Positions 22,961 through 33,239 of a stretch of DNA of 64,000 bases are shown here, in pieces (positions within the stretch are counted from its first letter, which is position 1; each line of letters starts with the position of its first letter). The stretch is from Topomyia yanbarensis (taxonomy: Eukaryota; Arthropoda; Insecta; Diptera; Culicidae), in the NCBI RefSeq assembly GCF_030247195.1, contig NC_080671.1, positions 411,690,044-411,754,043 on the forward strand. Reading direction: 5' to 3'. A program made the position numbers and the translations under genes. The notes beneath the pieces were generated by a model. That model was not told where the DNA came from. It did no database searches and saw nothing but the letters and a program-made list of their open reading frames with translations.

Positions 22961-23070
22961 AGACATTTGCCGAACTCGACGATCTGAATCGAATGGTATA
23001 TGTCACCCGTTAAAAAGTCGGTTTTCAGAGCAATTGCAATACTTTTCTATTGAGAAAGGCAAAAACTTCA
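22961..23070 (+). repeat. Microsatellite-bearing repeat, 3' part
   Basis: Continuation of the repeat broken by the R1-like insertion. AGACATTTGCCGAACTCGAC, TCGAATGGTATATG and TTTCTATTGAGAAAGGCAAAA follow, matching the layout of the intact relative at 41690-41810. Confidence 0.6.
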
Positions 23071-23512
23071 AATTTCAAAAAGTCCTAGTTATTATCCCAT
23101 ATTTTCGAGAATTGTAAAGCAAAGAAATTTGTATCTAAATAAAAATATGAAATTGTTGTACATCGAGAATTGCAGACGCATGCATTTAGTGCGCGAGACA
23201 CATACATACATGGTTAATCTCAAGTTTTGTTTTGTTCCAAACTTTCGAGTGGGTAATTCCTGCCTGGGTAATTGTCGAGTGGGTAGTACTACCCATACTA
23301 CCCACGTGTTCCGCCGGCCCTAATCTGAAGCATTCTTAAACAACGACGTAGGGCGTAGCCGTACTTTAGTAATTTCGAATCAATTACCGAAAGTCTTCTC
23401 CCCACTTCAATAACACTTCTACACAAATAAATCGTATGCAATTCATCAAACTAGATCTTGATAGGGGTATCATCTTTCACGAATGAATTATTCATTCGGT
23501 AAACTTATACCG
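23071..23512. other. Upstream region of the receptor gene
   Basis: No further gene or element was recognised here. The CCCACTACC-like words at 23230-23310 are a local low-complexity motif (GTGGGTA). Confidence 0.35.
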
Positions 23513-23546
23513 TATAAAAGCATCCAAATCCAAATTATTCTCATTC
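23513..23546 (+). promoter_or_regulatory. TATA box and initiator of the gustatory receptor gene
   Basis: TATAAAAG at 23513-23520 stands 30 bases before the adenine of TCATTC at 23541-23546, which matches the arthropod initiator TCAKTY. Transcription starting at 23543 would leave a 22-base leader before ATG 23565. The spacing is the classical one, which makes a chance match less likely. Confidence 0.5.
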
Positions 23547-23564
23547 GAAAAGTGCACCAACGCG

Positions 23565-26500
23565 ATGGCCACCAACCTGAAAATGATCCCAATCATCTGG
23601 AAGTTCCCCAAAACCAACATCTTCGAGTGCATGGTGTTGCACTACTTTTTCCTGAAAATCAACGGCTACGCTTGCTTCACCATCGTCGGAGCAATCGAAA
23701 CGGGCAAAACCCGCACGACCCTGTTCGACCGGGTGCTGTTTCTATTCTTCTTCCTGCTGACCCTGCTCCTGCTCGTCGGCAGTGTCTGCTTCGTCAAGGA
23801 TGAAGCCAACATTTCACCGCTGATGGTCGTCGGAAGCAAAATGATGTGGTTTACGTGCTACTGCTCGACGCTGTTCGGAATCGTGTGGAACTTTGTCAAT
23901 CGGGGTAAAGTTTGGTCGCTCTACACCCGGGTGTACAACGTGGATCAACTGGTAAACTGGTGTGGGTGTGTGTGTGTGGGGGGGAGGATTGTATCTTGAA
24001 AACGGTTAGTAATGGTTGTTTCTCTCACAGCTGCTGTCACTTGGAGCCAAAATGCATTACACCGGAACGTATCTAGCTATGATAGCGTTCTCCGTGTTAG
24101 CGTTAACTTTTCTGTCTGTGCTAATTGTTGGACACTTCTGGGGAACAGAGTTGAAATTGTTGACCTTTCTTACGTTCGGCTATTCGAACATAAGCCTAAC
24201 GATGTTGATGACAATTTACTGCATCGCTGGTAGTTTGATTACATTCCGGTTGACGGTATTGAACAAATTGTTGGAGTAATGCCAGTCATAATTGTAAAAT
24301 ACTTTAAAAATATTAATATATGAAACATTTCAGAAATAACATGATTCAATCGGATGGGAAGAAAATTGTGCAAGTCGCTGAGAAAGACCCCATCAGAACA
24401 GTTCAAAAATACATGCAAATCTATGACCAGTTGTGCGATTTAACGGAAATCGTCAACTTTTGCTACAGCGGTCAGGTTAGCCATATCGATATGTTACAAA
24501 AAATAGTGCTAATAGAAGCTTTACCAATCTCGTAGGTGATGATTGCAATAGCCGGTTCTTTTGTATACTTGTTGTTCTTTTCATTCGGCGTTGTGTTGTA
24601 CATCAAACGAAACAACCCACTGCTCGATTTTCCATCTTCTACGGTATTATGGTGTGTGTTTTATTTGTGCATTATACTCTCCATAGTGTTCAACGGAAGC
24701 TTTTTGAGCAAAGAGGTAAGCCTATTTCTAATCTGTCAAATTTGGGGAATAATTCAACCTCGTGATAATTGCAGATAGGGTAATGAGCCTATTTTCGCAG
24801 CGTTTCTATTATCACCCAACCCATTTAAAATCGTTGCAGTGATGAGCAGGGATGTCGCATGGAAATATGTGCTTCGGTTAAAAATATCTTTTTACCATCT
24901 GTGATAACTGGAACCGGAAAAAATCAGTGGAACTTTGTGATAAATTTCAGCAAAATCTTTGAAAAATCACAATATTTCCAAAAATCAAAACAAATTTTCA
25001 TCAAAATGCCAAAAATCTGCCATCTGTGAAAAAGAATCTGTGATCAAAAATTGTGAAAAACATCTGTGACATTACAGAAAAATCTGTTAAGTAGAATGTA
25101 AATTTAGCAGGAATTTAAACTTTTTGCTACAACTAAATAACTTAGCCTTACAATATGTTCGAGGAAGTTGTTGTGCTTTGCAAGGCCCTTCTTTTCTTAT
25201 AAACAGAAACTAGAGTGGTTCTAATTTTAACAAACTTTAAAATTGAACTTTTTAATGGTTGGAGATAGAGCTTGACTGTTTTCGATGAAGCTGTAAAATA
25301 ACATGTTTTAGAAAAATTTGCTGAAGACATACAAGCTCTATCTTTCACATTTTCAATTGCACGATAAATCTAGCTGAAAGCTTTAGGGTGTTCCTTAAGG
25401 AGCTAGAGGTTCAGTGTATTAAGTCAAACTTCAAAATATCTGAAAGAACCCTATTTTTTCTGTAAGTTTCTTTTAAAATGAAAAGTACAAAACATAGAGT
25501 TCCAGTATCTTCGACAAAGTTTTTTAAAATTTGATTTTTATAAATTTAGAATCACCCTACCCACTAGTTAAAATAACAGAAAAGTTTTTAAAAGCGCAAA
25601 ATTTTATCGTGAAAACTAAGGAGGAATTCTACGAAGATCCGTCGGAAAATCTTTAAAATCGTGACCGACCATCTTGAATTCCGATGATACTTTACACGTG
25701 TCACCGGCATGAAAGAAACAACATTGCCCTGAGTCAATAAGATTATTTTGACTCAAGAGCAAGAGCCTAAAAGTTTCTGCATGTAGTATTTTCGAAAAAA
25801 AAAATTGTTCGGGTACCGTATTTTATACAACGAAACTATCTGAGAACGATTTACAGGGAATGAATGCGTCTGTACGAAAAAATCTACCCTGAAAAAAAAT
25901 GTCATTTTTCACAAAAATGCAAAATTATCTTAAAAAATTATATTGCAAAAAAAAACTTTTTCTTTTTATTTTATATATTTTGTTAACAAAAATCTAAAGA
26001 GAAAGGAAGCATTTTAAATGTGATTGCACGATGGAGAACTTATTGGTAAATTTTTTTTTTGTAACGATAACTTTATACATGTTATAAATTTCATACTTTT
26101 ATTTTTTTATTTCGATTATAGAGGTTTTAACCGGTCATTCGCCTCTTCGGGTTAGAAAAATCTCTTATGAAAAATTTCTAACCCTATGTGCGAGGTCGGG
26201 ATTCGAACCCAGGTGCGCTGCGTGCAAGGCAATCGATCTACCAACTACGCTAAGCCACCCCTTAAATTTCACACTAATTGACATACAAAATTGTAATTTT
26301 ATTACAGAATATGATTATAAATATCAGTTTAAATCAAAATTCATTTAACAAACATTTTCCAAAATGCGATAGTTGTGGAGACGTTTGTAATTTTGCTCCA
26401 ACAAAAATATTAGTTCATGTAATTATGCCCTTTTTAAAAGTTATTCACGCTTCCCCATCATAATGTGTCGAAAAACTAATGTTTTAAAGACGTAAAATAA

Positions 26501-29500
26501 ACTGTTTCAGTGTACTTGGATCTTGGAGAAGCTTTCAATAACAAATTTTTCCTAAAAACAACTTTTGACATTTTTTTATAATTCATATTATTTGCAGTCA
26601 AAAATAATATTTTCTCCTTGAATATGATTCGAAACGCCATTTTAAATCAATGTTCTCATCACTAAACTTTTCTAAAATGTAGTAGTTCTCAAAATGTTTC
26701 AAGTTTTATTTTAACAACACAAATATTTTGTTTTATTACGACCTTTTCATAAGTTATTCGCTTTTCTACATCAACAACTATAGTTTTTTTTCCAAAAGTC
26801 CCATAAAATTTCCTGGAGCTTTCTTTTTGACATCAAGGCCATATTGTAAACCATTTGAAAGTTCAAATAAAACAATCAAACCTTAGGGTCTGATGATTAA
26901 ACTATACAGTTGAATAATATTTTGGTTGTTTTCATCGAACTTTGAAATGGTTTACAATATCACTTTGATGTCAAAAGGAAAGTTCCAGGAAATTTCATGG
27001 GACTCTTGAAAAAACTATAGTTGTTGATGGAGAAACGCGAGTAACTTAGAAAACCAAATATTTGTGCTGTTAAAACAAAATTAAAAAATGTCGAAAACTA
27101 CCATATTTCTGAAATTTTTTGTTATAAGCATTTTGATTTGAAATAACGTTTAGAAATATATTCAAAAAGAAAATTATACAGGGCATTTGGATCATGGTTA
27201 AGAACCTCTTGACGGGTGATTGACTGTCACATTTGGAGAAAAAAAATCGTTCTAGCCATACCATAAAATCTCAACCGTTACTAAGTTAATGACGTGTTTG
27301 TGTTAAAAACTTAGTTGTCTTAAAATACATCTAATTTTTGTGTATACTTTGTAATTTCAAATCTTTTCACCTATCCATTGGATAGGTGAGAAAATTTTCC
27401 ATTGATTGATGTCCTCACGTGTTTCAGCTAATGAGGCTTAGTAACCTTTTCAAAGTAATTTATTTAAAATTTAACAATTTTAATCGATTTTTCGTTCATT
27501 TCTTGAAAATCTTAATAGTTAACATCATCATTTTAATAATTCAGATTGTTAGTCTTGAAAAGCTGCTGTTCTTTGACATGATACACTAATCTTTTCCTGT
27601 TTTCATGTGTTTGGGTTATTGAGCTAGAATATTTTTATCTCATTTTCACTATTATTAGCGCTTATCTTTTTTTTCTTGTCATTCGATAGTCAGGAAAATT
27701 TTACAGAGAAAAATTTAATAATACCTTTTAGTTAAGTGAATTTAGTATTCTTTTAGAAGTAAATTAGTTTAAAGTTAGTGTTATTATTATCATTTTCGTT
27801 AATTTTCTTAAATTAGTTAATAATAAGCATCACCATGATTATAATGAATTTATTGCACCTAAGCAAGATCTACAATTATTTATTTGACTCCATTCAATTA
27901 TCTCTTTTTGTTTCCACGCAAAATTATTTTTATCACTTCGTTTCACATGCAAAAACAACGATTTCGAACTCACTCTATTTGTGGTGAGGTTATGCTGTAT
28001 TAACTATTAAATAGCAGCGAAATGAAAAGCGATAGGGATAAAGTGTCAAATAAAAAGTTACAGAGAATGTTAAGAGGCATCAATTAAGCAATGTTAACCA
28101 TAAATTTTGTTGATCAATAATTAGAATAACTACAAAACTCTACAAAAAACCCTAATTTTGAGTTATTTCACTAGTAAAAAGTCATTTAGTACTAAAGTAA
28201 CTAAAAGATATTTGTACATAAATCGATGGGAAATTTCCTCAGCTTTCCAATAATACCAAGAAAATAACGACATAAAGCATATTTTTTAGATTAGTGTCTT
28301 TAAGCACATGCAAGTCGATTACAGGAAAAGTTTAGTCATGAAATTACGAAGAAAAGAGAAGAGATAGGAATATGATGTTGAAGAATAAATTATGAATCGT
28401 CCTAAAAACCAACTTTTGGATAAGGGACCATTCATAAATTACGTAACGCTTTTAGGGGGGAGGGGGTTCGACATACATATTGTGACATAGGGGGGAGGGG
28501 GCGTAAGCTAGATCGTTACATAACATGTTTTCACCGAAGAAATTTTTTTTCAAGGAATTTGTTACGTAACAGAAGAGGGGGATAAAGAAATTTGTGACAA
28601 TTTGTTAGGTGGGGAAGGGGGGTGTCAATTTTGGGCAATTTTTGCGTTACATAATTTATGAATGGTCCCTAATCATAACTCATTGTTCTGAGAAAATTAA
28701 CAAAAACCTCATCAAAAACACTAACTTTTAAATACTTTACAACTAAAAGGTGATTAAAACTAATTAACTGAAAGTTATGAGAACACCATTCAGTAGGAAA
28801 TTTTCTCACCTTGCCAACGGAACTGAAACATTTAAAATACAAAGTATATTTTTCGAGTAAAAAGTATTTTAAGATAAGTAAGTTTTTTTACACGAAAAGT
28901 TAAATAACTCTGTAACGGTTGTGATTTGATGGTATGTGTAGAATAATTTTTTCTCCAAATATGACAGTCAATCATCCCTCTAGAGGTTCTTAACCGTTAT
29001 GTGTCCGCCCGGGTACCTTTATGGGTATCAATTAATGAAATTGCTATGTTTTATCCATAGCTGGAAATTGAAACTTTGTGACATCTTAGAACATCACTAA
29101 GTCAAGCTTTTGGGTTAATAATATTGTTGATATAGTAAGGGGGGAGATAGGAGGAGCTCCTGATTTTTTTTACTACGTAACAGGCCGACGTGGGTACCCG
29201 GGTACCCACAAAACTGAAATGCCAATAACTAATGTAATTTCCAACCGATTTTGATGCTTTTGGGTGTTTTGGATTCAGGAACTCATCCGCTTTTGGACTT
29301 GGTAAAAATGAATCGGGTTACTTCATTCGGTTCCCGGGAATCCGGATTTCCGGAAGCAGGTTCCAGTACTGGGATATTATTTGTGAACTTCAATGGAATA
29401 CTAGCAATATGGGTATCAAAATTCTTGGAATTGCATCAGTAGGCTGTATCTCGTGGTTTTGGAACCATTTGGTGATTTGACCCCGGAACGGACATTCCGG

Positions 29501-32395
29501 AGCAGGTTCCGGTGAGACCGTGATTGGCCATTCCATTCCAATTCCATTTTTTAAATTGCCATAGGGTCCCACAACAATAAATAACTGACTTCCGAGACAA
29601 TTTGAAGAGTTTTGATACTCATATTGCTAGGACATTATTAAAATTTACAAATCATACCCTAGTACAGGAACATTACCCCGGAAAATCTGGATTACCAAGC
29701 ACCAAAAATGAAGCCATAGTTATGAGCATTTCAATTTGTGGGTACCTGGGTACCCACGTTGGCCTGTTAAATGTGTTTTTTTGTTGGACACATAACAGTT
29801 AATCATGAACCAAACACCCTGTATTTTTGGCAGCAAATGGTATGAATTAAAAATATGTCAAAAGTTGTTTTTTACGGGAAACTTTTTTATTCAAACGATA
29901 AACATTGGATTGTTGACATGTTATGATGGTGAAATGCATACAACTTTTTAAAAGGACATAATTATACGAATTAATCGTTTTTTGTTGCAGCAACATTGCA
30001 AATATCTCTACAATTATCGCATTTTGGAAGATTTTTGTTAAATGCATTTTGATTTAAAATAATATTCAGAATCAGAAAATAACAGTTTTGTATGTCAGTT
30101 AGTATGAACTTTAAAAACATGTATTTTTTCAGAGTATATTTTTTGTACGAAAGTATTCATTCCCTGTAACTCGTTCTCAGATAGTTTTGCTGTTTAAAAT
30201 ACGGTTATCGAACAATTTGTTTTTGGAGGCGATGCACGCAGAAACATCTACGCCGTTTTGAAAAATTGCTTTTGTATCGAAACATTAGAATTTTTTAGAT
30301 GTCAGAGCTTTTGCAGACGAAATACTTTATTCTAATACATCAAAACTCTAGCTTCTATTACTCAAAAGATATAATACCAAAAAATTATTCTTTGAAATCA
30401 ATTTTATGATATTTAAAAAAATACCGTTCTCGTCATTTTTCGCTCAATTATACCTCGAATCATGACCTTGTATGTAGTTGAAAAGGAATTATCTTTTATT
30501 TGCCCCAATGAGTGATATTGATATTAAAAAGAATTTCATTTTTGACGAATGGCGAATCGTAAAGTTGTCTGAAAACTACTTCAATTTTAAATGGATATCT
30601 CGAAAGTTATTTCAATTTAAATTTATTGTAAAATGAAAAGTATGATAGATAGATAGAGCAAACATGTTTTCAGCAAACTTTTCTAAATGATATCGTTCTA
30701 CATATTCACTGAAGATCCTATGGTTCCATATAGATTGATTACAAAGTTATTTTTTTAATTTTGGTAAAATTAGAACCACCCTAACTGTTGTTTTAACAGA
30801 AGGGGTTTACAAATTTCAACAACTTTTCCAAAGACATAATAAGTGGTTTAGTATTAAAAAAATTTAAAAATTTCTGCAAAATTTTCATTCTGGACCACTG
30901 TGCGTTGGTAGAAGCAGCATCAGCCATCTCTGTTGAAGGCATTGGCTCAAATGGTAGGATGATTACCGGACACTCGATTCGAGTTTTCGTCATGCTCAAT
31001 CACGAGCACGTTTTCTGGTTTTTTTTTTGTTATTATATTTGTTCGTAAGAACGAAGCAAGATATTGATGCCATTTTAACGCATTTCTTTCATTGCTGTCT
31101 CAACAATTAATAAATCACTGCGGCGTTCGGCCCAATAGGGCCCAAATAGGCTCATTACTCATTATTTACTATCACAATCATGCTTTGTAGATGCTCAAAT
31201 CACCTAAATTGATTCGTAAAAACCAAATTTATTCACATAAAAACGCCTGCCTTCAAAAACATCATTATATTTTCCCGCTCACGAAATACGCTAACAAATT
31301 GTCATCCATTTTCCAGGGCAAGTACACATCAAATTTGATCGACCAGGCAATCATTTCGACGAATAATTCCGAAGTAACCGAAATGGTAACTATTCAACCG
31401 TACCGTCGTCAGCGAAATAATAATAATAATAAGAATAATAGTAATAGTAGTAGCCGTCATGGCAACTTTTGTGCACTCACTCGTATTCAGCACTGCCCAC
31501 TCACGCGTCAACCGTTTTTCACTAGTTCTACCAAAACCTACACGAAATGGATGGATTGGTTACTGGGCACAATTTTCCGCCGGCTGTTGACAAAAACGTG
31601 CGAATGTGTCCTGACACGTTGAATGTTTGATTCGTTGCCAACCACTTATTCGGGTGGAAATTTACACGGACAACGTTTTTGTTGCAATTTTTATCGATTC
31701 CGTTGAATAACATATTCTCCAGTTTTTTTTTCTTAGTTCACTCCAGATCAATTTGTAACAAAATTCAATAGTTTAGAAGATATTTTTTGTTGTATTCTAA
31801 TGGAGACGCGTGATACATTTCTAATTTACGAAATACCGTGCACCGACATCAATTAAATGCGTCGTGTAAACTTATCCTTCTACATATTCTGCACAAAAAG
31901 TAACAATTTTTCGCTTACTTCACACACGATCAGTGCATCCCATCACTCACTATATCACAAACGGTACCCCCTCGCGCTCGAAATCCACGTACGATCGGTT
32001 CTAACGAGGAATCACGCATTGCTCTATCGCCTCCGACATCAGCTGTCCTGCCAGAGCCTGTGCTAGTGTTCTCCGCTGCACATAAATCAATTACTTTGGT
32101 AACCGTTACGAATCAATTTAGCTTTAACTGCTGCTTTTTTTATTGTTTTTTCGTTTTTTGGTTCATGCGTGGTTTTTTTTTTGGTTTCACATCCGGTTTT
32201 GGCATGTGGATGGATGGACAACGGATCACTCTCGCGCTCTTTGTCGCTCGTTTCGGCATACAGCTGCGCCTGTTTCTGATGCAACTGGGTCACAGATTAC
32301 CGACGTTAACGTGCGGATTATTTCCGTTCGATTGGACTCTCGTTTATTCGGTTAGTTACATCGCTATGTTTCTGTGCAAGCATGTATGCATGTAG
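23565..32395 (+). CDS. Insect gustatory receptor (7tm_7 family), spliced, last exon uncertain
   Basis: Exons read directly with GT/AG borders: 23565-23951, 24031-24275, 24334-24475, 24536-24715, 31317-31385 and from 32264. Introns have phases 0, 2, 0, 0, 0, and the joined frame stays open for about 370 codons. Hydrophobic segments are clear at LFLFFFLLTLLLLVGSVCF, at AMIAFSVLALTFLSVLIVG and MLMTIYCIAGSLI in exon 2, and at AGSFVYLLFFSFGVVLYI and VFYLCIILSIVFN in exon 4. The family signature is near the end: LRLFLMQLGHRLPTLTCGLFPFDWTLVYS. Gustatory receptors are ligand-gated cation channels of sensory neurons, with an inside N-terminus. The C-terminal TYhhhhhQF motif is missing: reading on gives a TAG at 32393-32395, while GTTAGT at 32351 could be a donor to an unseen final exon. 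Intron 4 is 6.6 kb and full of transposons. I cannot give an orthologue name. Confidence 0.82.
25205..25556. repeat. Inverted-repeat unit with AGGGTGATTCTAA/GTGGTTCTAATTTT ends
   Basis: GTGGTTCTAATTTTAACAAA at the left faces TAAATTTAGAATCACCCT at the right, an imperfect inverted pair around about 350 bases. A related right-end sequence, AAAATTAGAACCACCCT, lies at about 30765. It is either a separate small element or part of the foldback arms. Confidence 0.4.
26098..26263 (-). mobile_element. tRNA-derived SINE (Feilai-like), second copy
   Basis: On the minus strand the head reads GGGGTGGCTTAGCGTAGTTG (A box) and GGGTTCGAATCCC (B box). The body ends in CTATAATCG and an A-rich tail. It is flanked by a 12-base direct repeat, AAATTTCA(T/C)ACT, at 26086-26097 and 26264-26275, with one mismatch, which indicates a fairly recent target-primed insertion. 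The paired arm of the foldback element at about 30115-30130 lacks it. Confidence 0.85.
26500..27200. repeat. Palindrome within the foldback element
   Basis: Arms of about 300 bases face each other around 26890-26915. For example, CATATTGTAAACCATTTGAA (26829-26848) pairs with TTTGAAATGGTTTACAATAT (26941-26960). CATCAACAACTATAG (26769) pairs with CTATAGTTGTTGATGG (27016). The TATAGTTG palindromic core suggests a formerly perfect inverted duplication that has since diverged. Confidence 0.7.
27190..29005. repeat. Second palindrome within the foldback element
   Basis: The left arm, about 27190-27420, contains GGTTAAGAACCTCTTGACGG, GATTGACTGTCACATTTGGA and GGTGAGAAAATTTTCC. These are mirrored on the right by GGAAATTTTCTCACC (28799), CCAAATATGACAGTCAATCA and AGAGGTTCTTAA (28983-28992). 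A further pair is 27720-27830 with 28680-28790. A PIF-like MITE interrupts the right side at 28424-28669. Confidence 0.7.
28424..28669. mobile_element. PIF/Harbinger-like MITE (246 bp)
   Basis: GGGACCATTCATAAATTACG at the left and its mirror CATAATTTATGAATGGTCCC at the right form terminal inverted repeats of about 27 bases. Both sides carry TAA (28421-28423 and 28670-28672), the 3-bp duplication typical of PIF/Harbinger. The interior is G-rich on the plus strand (GGGGGGAGGGGG twice). Confidence 0.85.
28994..29798. mobile_element. piggyBac-like MITE with GGGTACCC motifs (805 bp)
   Basis: TTAA stands on both sides (28990-28993 and 29799-29802). Terminal repeats are CCGTTATGTGTCC and CTGTTATGTGTCC. 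Inside, AACAGGCCGACGTGGGTACC (about 29179) is mirrored by GGGTACCCACGTTGGCCTGTT (about 29748). The empty target is visible in the other arm of the same palindrome: CATGGTTAAGAACCTCTTGA at about 27194. That arm lacks the 805 bases, so TTAA-specific insertion is well supported. Confidence 0.88.
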
Positions 32396-33239
32396 TTAGT
32401 AGATGTGTAAGTGTGTTCGTCTCCAACAACAAAAAAGTGTGTTCGGGTATTGTTATTCTGAAAAAATACATGTCAATTGAAACAAGACCGTTGCCATACA
32501 TACTGCATTGTAATGTTTTCAAAAATAACTAAATGCAAATCAACTCGCGATAGGTATCACAAACTGTCCACTGGTTGACAGACATATGATATGTAATTTT
32601 TACTGATGGAAGTAATAGGAAATCTTTTTTTATTTTTCATTCAATCAGATCTTATTTGGATTTGATTATGTGCAATGACACTAAGTAATCAAAAACGTAC
32701 CTTTTACAAATTAATGGATAGCTTTCGGCAGGGGCTAACTAACACAGGAAACTGAGAAAATTTCCATATTTTCGAACTCACAAACTTTTTGTGTAAACAC
32801 ACGGAAGTGCTCGACATTCATCGGAGACAAACCCTCAATTCTTTCATACTTTCAGTTTTCTTCTAATGCTACAATATTCATGTGGTATTTTGTACTGTTT
32901 ACTTTATGGGATTACACCATAGGAGAATGTATTTCGGTAATTCTTCTTGACACAATGAAGAAATAAAGCGAGATCCTGTCAAAGGAAATTTATAGTACAG
33001 CAATATATGTATTATGGAGACTTGTATTTTAGCGTAATATAACAATGAATGAAATTCAAAAACAAATCAATATTACTTTCAACAATAAGTGAAGAAGTTA
33101 AAATTAGTCAAAAACCGATTTAATCCACCTATCAGTGTGATGAGACATTTCTTACACATATCACTGTTGCATTATTTATTAGTTTGCCGAACACACGCAA
33201 AGTTGGCAAGCAACTAGATGTCAGATAAGCACAGTTTCG
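32396..33239. other. Region downstream of the receptor; candidate place for a last exon
   Basis: Acceptor-like sites occur at about 32648 (TTCATTCAATCAG) and 32857 (TCATACTTTCAG). The second is followed by an open hydrophobic stretch, IFMWYFVLFTLW, but no TYhhhhhQF motif. I could not place the terminal exon with confidence. Confidence 0.3.

Larger units (their letters stand above)
24837..30902. mobile_element. Long foldback element in receptor intron 4
   Basis: Its borders are set by the split MITE, with CGTTG present on both sides (24832-24836 and 30903-30907). The right end, read inward, is CACAGTGGTCCAGAATG; the left begins CAGTGATGAG. Large parts of the left half pair with the right half as imperfect inverted repeats: 25797-25910 with 30130-30235, 26278-26470 with 29925-30115, and 26548-26610 with 29815-29885. 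No transposase frame is visible. Later insertions inside it are a SINE, a PIF-like MITE and a piggyBac-like MITE. The superfamily is not clear. Confidence 0.6.
24778..31160. mobile_element. GGGTGATGAGCC-family MITE, copy 2, split by a 6.1 kb insertion
   Basis: The left end (24778-24836) matches copy 1 from GGGTAATGAGCCTATTTTCG through CCCATTTAAAATCGTTG. The remainder resumes at 30903 (CGTTGGTAGAAGCAGCATCA) and runs through AACGAAGCAAGATATTGATG to a degraded end, AGGCTCATTACTC, near 31160. In the intact copies these halves are contiguous. Everything between 24837 and 30902 is therefore inserted DNA. Confidence 0.75.

Noticed and set aside
31191..31622. 143-codon open frame as a separate gene
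   Set aside because: Only 31317-31385 fits the receptor by splice sites and phase; the rest reads into intron sequence with an AAT microsatellite.
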